Below, one piece after another: positions 25,515 through 34,604 of a stretch of DNA of 44,424 nt. Origin of the DNA: an uncultured Spirochaeta sp. Its GTDB lineage: Bacteria > Spirochaetota > Spirochaetia > DSM-27196 > Alkalispirochaetaceae. Each line of letters begins with the position of its first letter. Position 1 is the first letter of the stretch. The stretch covers positions 1 through 44,424 of the forward strand of contig CAJWEZ010000037.1 of assembly GCA_913030605.1 (NCBI GenBank), read 5' to 3'. Both the position numbers and the translations under genes were made by a program. The notes beneath the pieces are model-generated. The model saw only the letters and a list, made by a program, of their open reading frames with translations. It ran no database searches and was not told where the DNA came from.

Positions 25515-26339
25515 ATGGATCCCCGGCTTCTTCAGCAGAAACGAAGCGCGTACCAGTCGCGCACGGTGCGCCTTGACCAGAGCATTTTCCAGCGCATCGG
25601 GCTGATAAAAAGCCGGGTGCATCTCAAGATCGCCGACTACTACATCAGCTGCGTACCGTACGATCTCTCTCTGGAAACATGCAGGGCCATCGCGGTTCTC
25701 GGACCGCGGGAAATCGCGTTTTTCGGCGAGTACCGCGAGGGGACCCACAACCTTCACCTGAGTTTTGACAGCCCGCTCTTCGGCCGCGAGATCTCGCTGT
25801 TCGCCAAGGTCCGGCTGGCCGGCATACGGCAACCGAATCCCGAAAGTTCCGTCTGCCTCATCGACCTCTCCCTCGTGACGGTCCCCAACGATCTTGCCGA
25901 GATTCTCGTCACGCTCATCGAGGAGCTCGATGCCGCCCGGAGCGCCTACGACGAGGCGACGGCACGGAACCGACCGGTCCCGCTGGACACGGTGTACCCT
26001 GCGTGGCCGTACCGCACGGTGGCGATCGAACGGGACGGAGAATCGCTCTCCCGGTGTGCCAGGATCGTGGATCTGGCGCCGCATCGGATGCGAGTGTTTG
26101 TGGACGCCCCGGGGCCGCATCCGGAGGCGGGAACCTCCGTCGAGATCACCTCGCAGGACGACGACGGCGATCTCTATCTGCGTGCCAGCGTCGTGGAATC
26201 AGCGCCGTCGGAGGAGGTCCCGGGCTGTATCTTTCTCGATTGCGCCCTGGAGTTCTCCCCGACGTACGTTGACCGCATCCGCGCCGCCATGCCGGCGCAG
26301 GAAGCGCTCAGGCCTGCGGAATCCGCTCAAAGAGGCTGA
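25515..26339 (+). CDS. PlzA-like PilZ protein with degenerate c-di-GMP motif
   Basis: A 274-residue soluble protein. Residues ~25-145 resemble the N-terminal PilZ-like domain of spirochaete PlzA proteins: [20 protein letters not shown], later NLHLSF, and [17 protein letters not shown], which matches the DDLIEILGQLLEAN segment of that family. The C-terminal half should be the c-di-GMP-binding PilZ domain, but the RxxxR motif is missing before it and the DxSxxG motif is replaced by DLAPHRM. It may therefore no longer bind the nucleotide, or bind it differently. The last 32 bp overlap the end of ribH on the other strand. The family comparison is from memory. Confidence 0.7.
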   Translation: MDPRLLQQKRSAYQSRTVRLDQSIFQRIGLIKSRVHLKIADYYISCVPYDLSLETCRAIAVLGPREIAFFGEYREGTHNLHLSFDSPLFGREISLFAKVRLAGIRQPNPESSVCLIDLSLVTVPNDLAEILVTLIEELDAARSAYDEATARNRPVPLDTVYPAWPYRTVAIERDGESLSRCARIVDLAPHRMRVFVDAPGPHPEAGTSVEITSQDDDGDLYLRASVVESAPSEEVPGCIFLDCALEFSPTYVDRIRAAMPAQEALRPAESAQRG

Positions 26340-26787
26340 CCATTTCGAGCGTCGCGAGCGCGGCCTCCCAGCCCTTGTTGCCCGCTTTCGTGCCGGCGCG
26401 TTCGATCGCCTGTTCGATCGTATCCGTGGTCAGCACCCCGAACGTCACCGGCACCGATGCATTCATCGCCACGGCGGCGACACCCTTGCTCACCTCGGCG
26501 GCGACGTAGTCGAAATGCGGTGTGCCGCCGCGAATCACCGCCCCGAGACATACCACTCCGTCGAACTGTCCGGTCCCGGCAACCCGCCCTGCGACGGGAG
26601 GAATCTCCCACGCGCCGGGGACGCGGTACACGGTAATGGCGTCGATGTCGCCTCCGTGACGGACGATGCAGTCGACGGCGCCCTCAACCAGGCGATCGGT
26701 AATGAGCGCGTTGAATCGGCTGACGACGATAGCGAACCGTCGGCTCTCCGCGGTCAGCGTTCCTTCGATCGTTGGTATCTCTTTCAT
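26308..26787 (-). CDS. ribH: 6,7-dimethyl-8-ribityllumazine synthase
   Basis: A 159-residue enzyme condensing the ribityl-pyrimidine with 3,4-dihydroxy-2-butanone-4-phosphate in riboflavin synthesis; the family forms large shells. Key segments are [44 protein letters not shown] (catalytic His), and [32 protein letters not shown]. Its ATG overlaps the ribBA stop as ATGA and an AGGAG lies eight bases upstream, so it is the last gene of the four-gene rib operon and translationally coupled. Its 3' end overlaps the opposing PilZ gene by 32 bp. Confidence 0.97.
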   Translation of the reverse strand: MKEIPTIEGTLTAESRRFAIVVSRFNALITDRLVEGAVDCIVRHGGDIDAITVYRVPGAWEIPPVAGRVAGTGQFDGVVCLGAVIRGGTPHFDYVAAEVSKGVAAVAMNASVPVTFGVLTTDTIEQAIERAGTKAGNKGWEAALATLEMVSLFERIPQA

Positions 26788-28046
26788 CCTGCAAACTCCT
26801 TTCGGGCGATGTGCCCCATCCTGCGAATCTTGGTTTCCATGTAGCCTGCGTTTTCGGCGGTCCACCCGACGTGGAGCGGCACCTGTTCCACCACCGCCAC
26901 TCCGGCTGCGCGCAGCGTGTTCACCTTGTCGGGGTTGTTGGTCATCAGCCGAACCGCGCGGTATCCCCGTTCCCGAAGGATCCGCGCCGCCACACCGTAG
27001 TGTCGGTCGTCGGCGGGATGCCCAAGAACGGTGTTGGCGTCAACGGTGTCGAACCCGTCGTCCTGCAGCGCGTACGCCCGCAGTTTCTCGAAGAGCCCGA
27101 TACCGCGACCTTCCTGACGGAGATACACGATCGCGCCCCCCTCGTTCTGCACCGCTCGCATCGCGGCGTCCAGCTGTGGACCACACTCGCATCGCCGGCT
27201 GCCAAGAGCCTCTCCGGTCAGACATTCCGAGTGCAGCCGTACGAGCGGCGCGGGGGTTCCGTCATCGCATCCCGTCGGCGCCGGCTCCGTCTGCCACGCC
27301 GGCTCCAGCAGCAGCGCGTCCCGGCAGCGAGGATCACCGGTTCGGTAGGCCGTGACCCGGAACGCTCCGGAGTCGGTCGGCAGATCCACCGTCGGCGTCT
27401 GCTCCAGGCTGAAATCGCCGGTCAGTCGCCGGTATTCAACGAGGTCTGCCACCGACAGCAGCGGCATGCCCCATCGCCGCGCCAGTTCCTCCAGCTGCGG
27501 GCCCCGGGCCATGGTGCCGTCGTCGTTCAGGACCTCGCAGATCACGCCGGAGGCCGAAAAACCCGCCAGCCGCGCGAGGTCCGCGGAGGCCTCAGTATGG
27601 CCGGGGCGCTCGAGAACACCGCCGGGACGCGCCACCAGTGGGAACACATGTCCCGGTCGACGCAGGTCCGGTGCCGTCGCCCGGGGGTCCACCAGAACTG
27701 CCACCGTCCTGGCGCGGTCTGCGGCGGATATTCCGGTTGTCACGCCCTCGACAGCGTCCACGCTCACGGTGAAAGCGGTTCCCTGCGCCTCGGTGTTGAC
27801 TGGGGCCTGCGGCGGGAGCCCCAGACGCACCGCGCTCTCCGCCGGGATAGACTGGCAGATCAGCCCTCGCCCGTTCCGCGCCATAAAGGCGATGTGTTCC
27901 GGCCGGCAACGGTCCGCCGCCACCACCAGATCACCCTCGTTTTCCCGGCCGGCATCGTCCCGCACCAGGATCATGTGTCCCGCCGCGAGGTGCCGAATCG
28001 CCTCGTTCACCCGTTCCACCGCCGGATCAGTACGTTCGTTCATCAT
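26784..28046 (-). CDS. ribBA: Bifunctional DHBP synthase / GTP cyclohydrolase II
   Basis: A 420-residue fusion giving both precursors of riboflavin. The N-terminal 3,4-dihydroxy-2-butanone-4-phosphate synthase domain (about 1-205) shows [13 protein letters not shown] and [12 protein letters not shown] and [16 protein letters not shown], with the acidic and His ligands intact. The GTP cyclohydrolase II domain (about 215-420) has [20 protein letters not shown] with the three zinc Cys, [11 protein letters not shown], and MTNNPDK. Both active sites look complete. The start is MMNER at 28046, 16 nt after the ribE stop. Expression is controlled by the FMN riboswitch upstream of ribD. Confidence 0.97.
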   Translation of the reverse strand: MMNERTDPAVERVNEAIRHLAAGHMILVRDDAGRENEGDLVVAADRCRPEHIAFMARNGRGLICQSIPAESAVRLGLPPQAPVNTEAQGTAFTVSVDAVEGVTTGISAADRARTVAVLVDPRATAPDLRRPGHVFPLVARPGGVLERPGHTEASADLARLAGFSASGVICEVLNDDGTMARGPQLEELARRWGMPLLSVADLVEYRRLTGDFSLEQTPTVDLPTDSGAFRVTAYRTGDPRCRDALLLEPAWQTEPAPTGCDDGTPAPLVRLHSECLTGEALGSRRCECGPQLDAAMRAVQNEGGAIVYLRQEGRGIGLFEKLRAYALQDDGFDTVDANTVLGHPADDRHYGVAARILRERGYRAVRLMTNNPDKVNTLRAAGVAVVEQVPLHVGWTAENAGYMETKIRRMGHIARKEFAG

Positions 28047-28062
28047 CTTCGTTCTCCCGGGC

Positions 28063-28692
28063 TCAGTAGCCCATCTCCCGCAGTCGCTCCTCCGAGAGGG
28101 GCTGCGGAGCCGTCATCAGCCGTTCGACGTAGCGCGCAAGCACGTCGACCTCGAGGTTCACTACGTCCCCCGGGCGTCGGTCACTGAGGACCGTGTCTCG
28201 CCAGGTCACCGGTATCACGTTGATCGTCACCGAGGACGCGTGGAGGTCTGCGATCGTCAGACTCACGCCGTCCACGGCGATGGACCCCTCACGGATGCAG
28301 TACCTCAGGAGGTCATGCGGAACCTCCACGGTGAGGAACACATTGGAACCGCCCTCACGCACGGCACCGACCCTGCCGGTGGCGTCCACGTGCCCCTGCA
28401 CGATGTGGCCGCCCAGCCGGGCCGACGCCCGCAGCGCCCGCTCCAGGTTGACGCGGTTGCCCGATCGCAGCGTCCCCAGAGTGGTCTTTTCGAGACTCGC
28501 CGAGAGCGTATCCACGCTAAACCGACCGCCGTCCAGAGCGGTAACGGTCTGACAGACTCCGTTCACCGCGATGGAATCGCCGACGGCGGAGTCCTCCAGA
28601 ACCCGACCGGCCTCAATCTCGAGAACCTGGTGGGCGCCGTTTCGTCGGACGGAGGCAACCGTCCCGATCTCCTCAACCAGTCCGGTGAACAT
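28063..28692 (-). CDS. ribE: Riboflavin synthase alpha subunit
   Basis: A 209-residue enzyme that dismutates two lumazines to riboflavin. It has the expected duplicated lumazine-binding barrels: MFTGLVEEIGTV with DSIAVNGVCQTVTAL in the first, and GGHIVQGHVDATG with GSIAVDGVSLTIADL in the second. The start ATG at 28692 has a perfect GGAGG six bases upstream and matches the invariant MFTG. It overlaps the end of ribD by 20 bp. It is the second gene of the operon. Confidence 0.97.
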   Translation of the reverse strand: MFTGLVEEIGTVASVRRNGAHQVLEIEAGRVLEDSAVGDSIAVNGVCQTVTALDGGRFSVDTLSASLEKTTLGTLRSGNRVNLERALRASARLGGHIVQGHVDATGRVGAVREGGSNVFLTVEVPHDLLRYCIREGSIAVDGVSLTIADLHASSVTINVIPVTWRDTVLSDRRPGDVVNLEVDVLARYVERLMTAPQPLSEERLREMGY

Positions 28693-29890
28693 GCAGTACC
28701 TCCGGTTCGTAATGATGCGCTGCGGTGGCGCCGCCTCGGGCCGCACCCTCCCCCCAGGCGAGCACGCGCTGTGCCCACCGCGGGTGATATCCGGAGCACA
28801 CCAGCTGGTCACCGAGGGGTTCCCAGCGAACATGCGCCAGGCGTCGGGCGTCGGCCACCGACGCCGTCCCCAGCTCGCCGACCGCCGGAATACCGGCCCC
28901 GAGGAGAATCGGTGCCACGAAGGCGGTCATCCGGTCGAAGAGGTCCCGTCGTACGAAAGACGTCACCAGACGCGAGCCGCCCTCCACCAGCAGCGATCGG
29001 ATTCCGAGCTCACCGAGACGCACCAGCGCCTCCGCCACGTCAACGCGCCCCCCTTCCTCGTGAGAACCTGAGGTTGAATTCACCGGAACAACGGTTACAC
29101 CTCGCCGTTCCAGATCCCGTCGACGATCGGCCTCTGTGGCGGCCGTGACCACGATCAGATCCCGGGGGCGCCCGCGGACCAGCGCCGAGGACAGGGGTAT
29201 GGCGAGGGAGGAGTCGAACACCACCGGACGGGCGTCGGGCGCAGCCACGAGACGGGTGGTGAGCAGCGGATCATCGGCGAGAACCGTTCCGATGCCCACG
29301 GCGACCGCGTCGGCCTCGCCGCGAAGTGCGTGCGCTCGCCTGCGGGCGGTCTCATCGGTTATCCAGCGTGAGTTTCCATCTGCGGTGGCGATGCGGCCGT
29401 CAAGGCTCATCGCCGTCTTCAGATGAACCTCCGGCCGATGCGACGCCATCCAGGTGTTGAACGCGGGGTTCAGTCGCAGGAAGGGGCCGGGCTCGTCGGC
29501 CACAACGACCTCCACCCCCGCCTCACGCAGGATCGCGACGCCGTTGCCGCGAACCCGGGGGTTGGGATCCAGCTGACCGATCACCACACGGCTGATTCCC
29601 GCCGCGATGATGCGCCGCGTACACGGCGGCTGGTGTTTGTCGGGGGCGTCGTAGGAGCAGGGTTCGAGGGTACAATAGAGCGTCGCGCCCCGCGCCGCAT
29701 CGCCGGCGACGTCAAGCGCCTCCGCCTCGGCGTGGGGGCCGCCGTAGCGGGCGTGGTAGCCTTCGGCAACGACCCTCTCATTAGCGACGACCAGCGCCCC
29801 GACCTGTGGATTGGGAGCCACGTCCGCGCCACCCTTTCGGGCAAGCGTCGCGGCAGATTCAAGAAACCGTTCGTCACAGGTGTGACACAT
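28673..29890 (-). CDS. ribD: Bifunctional pyrimidine deaminase/reductase
   Basis: A 405-residue enzyme for the second and third steps from GTP to riboflavin. The N-terminal deaminase has HAEAEAL and LEPCSYDAPDKHQPPCTRRI, the zinc His-Cys-Cys site. The C-terminal reductase has HLKTAMSLDGRIATADGNSRWIT and LLVEGGSRL. The reductase domain is followed by a ~35-residue tail that overlaps ribE. The ATG at 29890 has AGGAGG nine bases upstream. Another ATG at 29894, better spaced from the same Shine-Dalgarno, opens a six-residue ORF in another frame that runs over the ribD start; its effect, if any, is unknown. This is the first gene behind the FMN riboswitch. Confidence 0.96.
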   Translation of the reverse strand: MCHTCDERFLESAATLARKGGADVAPNPQVGALVVANERVVAEGYHARYGGPHAEAEALDVAGDAARGATLYCTLEPCSYDAPDKHQPPCTRRIIAAGISRVVIGQLDPNPRVRGNGVAILREAGVEVVVADEPGPFLRLNPAFNTWMASHRPEVHLKTAMSLDGRIATADGNSRWITDETARRRAHALRGEADAVAVGIGTVLADDPLLTTRLVAAPDARPVVFDSSLAIPLSSALVRGRPRDLIVVTAATEADRRRDLERRGVTVVPVNSTSGSHEEGGRVDVAEALVRLGELGIRSLLVEGGSRLVTSFVRRDLFDRMTAFVAPILLGAGIPAVGELGTASVADARRLAHVRWEPLGDQLVCSGYHPRWAQRVLAWGEGAARGGATAAHHYEPEVLHVHRTG

Positions 29891-29936
29891 ACATGAGATC
29901 CTCCTGGTCCGGGGCGATCTCATTGGAAACGCGCAC

Positions 29937-29963
29937 AAAAAAACCCCGAGCCGAAGCTCGGGG
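29937..29963 (-). terminator. Intrinsic terminator of the FMN riboswitch platform
   Basis: On the minus strand CCCCGAGC, loop TTCG, GCTCGGGG (29963-29944) is followed by seven T residues (29943-29937). It lies between the aptamer and ribD, 46 nt before the start codon, so FMN binding is expected to favour termination. I did not trace the antiterminator pairing. Confidence 0.9.
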
Positions 29964-30076
29964 CTGTGTGTGCGACGGGAGCAGACACGGGGGTACTCAC
30001 GTCGGGTGCCGACGCAAAAACGCCACGGGTTCACCGGCGCCGACGGCGTCGCGCGAACCTATCCGTACCTGAATGG

Positions 30077-30207
30077 TTTTCTCCCATCCGGACTGTACCG
30101 TCGGTACCGGAATTTCACCGGTTCAGCCTCCTCTCGGAAACTCGCGGACTTTCACCGCCGGTCGGGAATTGTCACCGCCACGTCGTGGCGATAACGCACC
30201 CTGCCCC
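30077..30207 (-). promoter_or_regulatory. FMN riboswitch (RFN element)
   Basis: Read on the minus strand, the 5' side is GGGGCAGGGTG (from 30207), followed by TTCCCGACCGGCGGT and AGTCCGCGA. Next come GAACCGGTGAAATTCCGGTACCGAC and the closing segment CAGTCCGGATGGGAGAA, ending near 30077. These are the conserved blocks of the RFN aptamer in correct order. The stem after the first block is GCCACGACGTGGC. About 113 nt separate the aptamer from the terminator hairpin. It governs the ribD-ribE-ribBA-ribH operon by sensing FMN. Confidence 0.96.
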
Positions 30208-30220
30208 GAAAACCGATAAA

Positions 30221-30250
30221 AGAATACCCAATATCGACCGGCACCGTCAA
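30221..30250 (-). promoter_or_regulatory. Promoter of the rib operon
   Basis: Minus strand TTGACG (30250-30245), 18-nt spacer, TATTCT (30226-30221). Transcription would begin just before the riboswitch 5' end at 30207, which fits well. Confidence 0.65.
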
Positions 30251-30295
30251 GGGGATGGAATCACACCACCGGCCCGCGGACGCCGCGCCGTTTGC

Positions 30296-30324
30296 TTGTA
30301 CGTCTCCGCTTCCCGACATATCTT
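30296..30324 (+). promoter_or_regulatory. Putative promoter of the EAL protein gene
   Basis: TTGTAC (30296-30301), 17-nt spacer, TATCTT (30319-30324). The start near 30331 would give a ~10-nt leader containing GAGG before the GTG at 30341. The -35 is a poor match. Confidence 0.4.
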
Positions 30325-30340
30325 ATGGGTGAGGCAGGCA

Positions 30341-32668
30341 GTGCGGAACCGATCCCGACGGCGCAGACGACAGCTGTACATCCTGTGGTTGACGATTGGT
30401 GCCGCGATAACGGCGGCGATCCTGGTCACCAACACCCGCATTGCGGACCGCTCCGTCGACACGCTTGCGGCACAGCGCGAGGAGTCCCTTCGCAGCCGCA
30501 TGGATACCCTGGACGGAGCGTACGGAGGTCTCTCCCAGATCGCCTCTTCCACCGCCGCGTTCTCCGCGGCGATCGGCCCCGATCGAGCCGGTCAGGAACG
30601 GATGCTCAGGGCGATGCTCGACTCGACGGAGGGCACGGCGATATACGGCATCGGCGTGTGGTACGAACCGTTCGCGTTTGCCCCCGACGTCGAGCTCTAC
30701 GGCCCCTACGTTCACCGGAGCGTCGACGGGCGCGGCGAGATAACGCTCTCCTACCGGTGGAACACCCGCGCCTACTACTATCCGCATCGGCCCTGGTACC
30801 GGCGGATCATGAACCGCGGGACGGACGCTCTGGCATCGACAAGCCCCTACTTCGACCAGGACTTCCTCTACATCACCTTTGGACGCACGATCCTGCGGGA
30901 CGGTGCGGTGGTCGGCGTGGCAACCGTCGACGTGCTCGTCTCGACCCTCACCGAGGCGTTTCGGGCACTGCCGGTGGACCCCTTCGACGGGCTTGTCCTG
31001 CTCGGAGCTGACGACGCGATCCTGGTGATGACCACAAGCGCCGCCGGAATCGCCGTGAGTCGCCGGGCGGATGCCGACGGCATCGTCCGGTACCGTGGCA
31101 GCGAGTACGTGGTGGTCCAGGCGCGCTCCCGGATCACCAACTGGACCGTCTCCGCTCCCGTCGACGTGACCGTCATGCGGGCGGAGGCACGCGCCCGCGG
31201 TGTCGGCGTTGCGGCCCTCTTTGCGGTGATGTGGCTCAGCGCCGGCGCCCTGGTTGGAACCCGGCGTCAACTGGCGGTGCAACGACACGCGCGCGAGCTC
31301 GCCATGAGCGAAAACGACCGTCTCCGGGAGGAAATCCGCCGACGCGAGCAGGCGGAGGCCGATCTCCGGTTTCTGGCGTACCACGATGCGGTCACCACGC
31401 TCCCGTTGCCCGCCGCCGCCGGGACGATCGTGCCGGATCCACCGCGCGCCGGTGTACAGACCGCCGCTCTGGTGGTATCCGTGGACAACGTGCGGCGCCT
31501 TTCCTCCGTCGTGGGTGCCGGATTCATCGACGCGGCACTGATGCGCGCGGGGGAGATCCTCTCTGAGGAGGTGGCGCGGGTAGCGGCAGCGCCGCACACC
31601 GTGTATCGCGGCCGCGGTTTCGCCTTCTTGGTCCAGTTTCCGTGCGACACCGTGGATGAGGCCCGGGCGGTAGCCGACGCAATCGACGCCCGCTTCCGGC
31701 AGCCGATCGAACTCAGCGGTCGAACCCTGCGACTGCGAACCCGCATCGGGGTCGCCTGCTACGGCCCGGAGCACACGCTGCAGCACGGTGTTGAGAAGGC
31801 GGAAGTGGCGCTGGGCAACATCGACGGCGGTACCGCCCGGGTCGGGGTGTTTCGGGACGCGGACCGCCACCGGGTCGAGCACCTGGTACGGCTGGAGTCC
31901 GCAATGAGCCGCCCGGACTTTCTCGACGAGCTCGTCCTCGCGTTTCAGCCGATCGTCCGCCTGTCGGACCTCAGCATCGCCGGATTCGAAGCGCTGGTGC
32001 GATGGGACAGCCCGCTCTATGGAACGATCGGCCCCGGAAGCATCATTCCCCTGGCGGAAGAGAACGGGATGATCCTGGAGATCGGCCGCCGGGTTCTGCG
32101 TCTCGCGGCGCAGTTCGCCACCGCCTGCGCCGCCGCCGGGCGTCCCCCGGTGTTCGTGTCGGTAAACGTGAGTCCGGTTCAGCTCCTGGAGTACGATGTC
32201 GTGGAGTCGTTTGCCCGAATTCTGGAAGAGTCCGGCGTTCGACCGGGGCAGGTCGAGCTGGAGATCACGGAAACGGCGATCGAACGGAACGAGACAGACA
32301 TGCTGCGAATCGTCCAGCGGTTCCGCGAGGCGGGCCTCGGGGTGGCGATCGACGATTTCGGCTCCGGCGCCTCGGCGTTCGCACGCCTCCACGAACTCGA
32401 GTTCGACTGGCTCAAGACGGACCGCCTGCTGGTGAGCCGCGTCGACACGGACGAGCGGTCGCGGCGCCTCCTGCGGTCTGTCTCCGCCCTGGCGGCGGAA
32501 TTCGAGACCGACACGGTGGTCGAGGGAATCGAGACACCGTCGCAGGCGGCGTTTGCCGCCGCCCTCGGCTTTCCACTCGGTCAGGGCTTCCTCTACTCGC
32601 GCCCCGTGCCGGCGGCGGAGGCGATGCGGCTCCTCGAGCGGGGCATTCGCCCGATCCAGGAGCCGTAG
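30341..32668 (+). CDS. Cache-like sensor with degenerate GGDEF and EAL phosphodiesterase domain
   Basis: A ~775-residue membrane protein that probably hydrolyses cyclic di-GMP. TM1 follows a very basic N-terminus (RSRRRRRQ), a Cache-like periplasmic domain spans about 45-280 with YRWNTRAYYYPHRPWY and DFLYITFGR, and TM2 is near 290-310. A coiled coil and a GGDEF-fold domain follow; its signature is replaced by GRGFAF near residue 422, so it should be inactive. The EAL domain is complete: EALVRW (Glu550), VNVSPVQL, EITETAIE, DDFGSG (Asp671, Asp672), LKTDR and EGIET. I chose the GTG at 30341, with GAGG six bases upstream. It is divergent from the rib operon. Confidence 0.9.
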   Translation: MRNRSRRRRRQLYILWLTIGAAITAAILVTNTRIADRSVDTLAAQREESLRSRMDTLDGAYGGLSQIASSTAAFSAAIGPDRAGQERMLRAMLDSTEGTAIYGIGVWYEPFAFAPDVELYGPYVHRSVDGRGEITLSYRWNTRAYYYPHRPWYRRIMNRGTDALASTSPYFDQDFLYITFGRTILRDGAVVGVATVDVLVSTLTEAFRALPVDPFDGLVLLGADDAILVMTTSAAGIAVSRRADADGIVRYRGSEYVVVQARSRITNWTVSAPVDVTVMRAEARARGVGVAALFAVMWLSAGALVGTRRQLAVQRHARELAMSENDRLREEIRRREQAEADLRFLAYHDAVTTLPLPAAAGTIVPDPPRAGVQTAALVVSVDNVRRLSSVVGAGFIDAALMRAGEILSEEVARVAAAPHTVYRGRGFAFLVQFPCDTVDEARAVADAIDARFRQPIELSGRTLRLRTRIGVACYGPEHTLQHGVEKAEVALGNIDGGTARVGVFRDADRHRVEHLVRLESAMSRPDFLDELVLAFQPIVRLSDLSIAGFEALVRWDSPLYGTIGPGSIIPLAEENGMILEIGRRVLRLAAQFATACAAAGRPPVFVSVNVSPVQLLEYDVVESFARILEESGVRPGQVELEITETAIERNETDMLRIVQRFREAGLGVAIDDFGSGASAFARLHELEFDWLKTDRLLVSRVDTDERSRRLLRSVSALAAEFETDTVVEGIETPSQAAFAAALGFPLGQGFLYSRPVPAAEAMRLLERGIRPIQEP

Positions 32669-32672
32669 GGAC

Positions 32673-32704
32673 GCCCTACTGGCCTACCGCCCTACCACCC
32701 TACG
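32673..32704. repeat. Short CCTAC-type repeat at convergent gene ends
   Basis: Four close copies of the motif CCTAC, spaced 8-9 bp, lie between the EAL protein stop and the ilvD stop. They enter the last codons of ilvD. No function is apparent. Confidence 0.7.
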
Positions 32705-34526
32705 GAACGCGGCGGATCGCACCCCTGTCCGCGCTCTCGGCGAAGTACGCGTACGCCCGGAGAGCATCGCTCACCGGCCTGTTGCGGTCACGCGGGGTCC
32801 ACGCCGCCGAACCGCGCGCCTCCTCCTCCCGCCGCCGCCGGGCAAGCTCCTCTTCCGAGACGGCAAGATGGATCGTTCGGGCGGGAATGCTGATCTCGAT
32901 CGGGTCTCCGTCGCGGACCAGGGCGATCAGACCGCCGGCGGCCGCCTCCGGCGACACGTGCCCGATCGACAGCCCGCTGGTGCCGCCGGAGAACCGGCCG
33001 TCGGTCAGGAGGGCGCAAACCGTGTCCAGTTTGCGACTCTTGAGGTAGCTGGTGGGATAAAGCATTTCCTGCATGCCCGGCCCGCCCTTTGGTCCCTCGT
33101 AGCGGATCACCACCACATCCCCTGCGCCCACGACATCGTTCAGGATGCCGTCGACGGCCGCGTCCTGTGATTCAAAGACGCGTGCGGTTCCGGTGAATTC
33201 CATGATCGACGGGTCGACGCCGGCGGTTTTCACGATACACCCGGCTTCGGCGATGTTGCCGGTAAGAACCGCCAGTCCCCCCTCTGCGTAGTACGCGTGG
33301 GCGCCGTCGCGGATGCACCCGCCGGCGCGGTCGGTGTCCAGGCTCTCGAAGGCCGCATCCTGGCTCCCCATGACCAGGTTTCGGCCACCGCCGGGAGCGG
33401 CGGAGAACAGCGCCCGCGCCTCCTCCGACGGCGTACCCGCGACGTCGTAGCGCTCGAGTGCGTCGCCCAGCGTCAGGCCATCCACGCGCCGCGGATTCAG
33501 ATCGAGGAGGTCCAGACGCGCAAGCTCAGCCATGATGCCCAGGATTCCGCCGGCACGATTCACGTCCTGAACGTGGTACTGACTGGAGGGCGCAACCTTG
33601 CACAGGTTGGGCGTGCTGCGGGAGAGTCGATCGATATCCGACATCGTGAAATCGACCCCAGCCGCCTGAGCCACGGCGAGAATGTGCAGCACCGTGTTGG
33701 TACTGCCCCCCATGGCGATATCCAGACGCATGGCGTTGCCGAACGCCGACGACGATGCGATCGATCGGGGCAGCACCGTATCGTCACCGTCGCGGTAGTA
33801 CGCCCACGCCATCTCGACGATCCGATCGGCGGCGGTGTCGAACATCTCCGCCCGTTTGCGGTGGGTCGCGACCACCGTCCCGTTCCCGGGGAGTGCCAGA
33901 CCCAGCGCCTCATTGAGGCAGTTCATCGAGTTGGCGGTAAACATGCCGGAACACGACCCGCAGGTGGGACAGGCGGCCAGTTCGACCTCGTTGAGGGTTG
34001 CGTCGTCGACATCCGGGTCGGCGGCAAGGACCATGGCGTCGACGAGATCGTAGTGCCGACCGTGGGCCGCACCGGCCTCCATCGGCCCGCCGGAAACAAA
34101 GATCGTGGGGATGTTCAGGCGCATGGCGGCGATGAGCATGCCCGGGGTGATTTTGTCACAGTTGCTGATGCACACCAGGGCGTCGGCCTTGTGGGCGTTC
34201 ACCATGTACTCCACGCTGTCGGCGATCAGTTCACGGCTTGGCAGGCTGTAGAGCATCCCGTCGTGGCCCATGGCGATTCCGTCGTCGATCGCGATCGTGT
34301 TGAACTCGGCGGCGAAGCACCCCGCTGCCTCGATCCGTTTCTTGACCCGCTGGCCCACCTCGTGAAGGTGAACGTGGCCGGGGACAAACTGGGTGAACGA
34401 GTTGGCGATCGCAACGATCGGCTTGCCGAACTGCTCCTGGTCCATGCCGTTGGCACGCCACAGACTCCGTGCGCCGGCCATACGCCGGCCGGCGGTACTG
34501 GTGAGACTCCGAAGCTGGTGTTTCAT
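32700..34526 (-). CDS. ilvD: Dihydroxy-acid dehydratase
   Basis: A 608-residue iron-sulfur dehydratase for the common third step of valine/isoleucine synthesis. N-terminal [20 protein letters not shown] is as in the E. coli enzyme, and the cluster Cys motifs are [10 protein letters not shown] (Cys123) and [18 protein letters not shown] (about 186-203). [21 protein letters not shown] near the C-terminus is the substrate-site segment. The length matches the long E. coli-type family. No other branched-chain genes are in the window. It has its own promoter six bases before the ATG, although it lies 78 nt downstream of xylA on the same strand. The preceding GC-rich hairpin may also end xylA transcripts. 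Confidence 0.97.
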   Translation of the reverse strand: MKHQLRSLTSTAGRRMAGARSLWRANGMDQEQFGKPIVAIANSFTQFVPGHVHLHEVGQRVKKRIEAAGCFAAEFNTIAIDDGIAMGHDGMLYSLPSRELIADSVEYMVNAHKADALVCISNCDKITPGMLIAAMRLNIPTIFVSGGPMEAGAAHGRHYDLVDAMVLAADPDVDDATLNEVELAACPTCGSCSGMFTANSMNCLNEALGLALPGNGTVVATHRKRAEMFDTAADRIVEMAWAYYRDGDDTVLPRSIASSSAFGNAMRLDIAMGGSTNTVLHILAVAQAAGVDFTMSDIDRLSRSTPNLCKVAPSSQYHVQDVNRAGGILGIMAELARLDLLDLNPRRVDGLTLGDALERYDVAGTPSEEARALFSAAPGGGRNLVMGSQDAAFESLDTDRAGGCIRDGAHAYYAEGGLAVLTGNIAEAGCIVKTAGVDPSIMEFTGTARVFESQDAAVDGILNDVVGAGDVVVIRYEGPKGGPGMQEMLYPTSYLKSRKLDTVCALLTDGRFSGGTSGLSIGHVSPEAAAGGLIALVRDGDPIEISIPARTIHLAVSEEELARRRREEEARGSAAWTPRDRNRPVSDALRAYAYFAESADRGAIRRVP

Positions 34527-34532
34527 GGGAAA

Positions 34533-34561
34533 AGCGTAGCCCCCCGGCGGGAGCCGGTCAA
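34533..34561 (-). promoter_or_regulatory. Leaderless promoter of ilvD in a GC hairpin
   Basis: Minus strand TTGACC (34561-34556), 17-nt spacer, TACGCT (34538-34533), 6 nt to ATG 34526. The spacer and -35 sit inside an inverted repeat, GCCCCCCGGC at 34539-34548 with a matching arm at 34570-34580, which may also act as a xylA terminator. Confidence 0.65.
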
Positions 34562-34604
34562 GCCGGCGTGCCGGGGGGGCGTCAAAACGGATCGGACGAT
34601 CGGA

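Noticed and set aside
30323..32392. A 689-codon open frame on the minus strand
   Set aside because: Antisense to the EAL protein, whose domains are clear; low-complexity His/Arg-rich shadow sequence.
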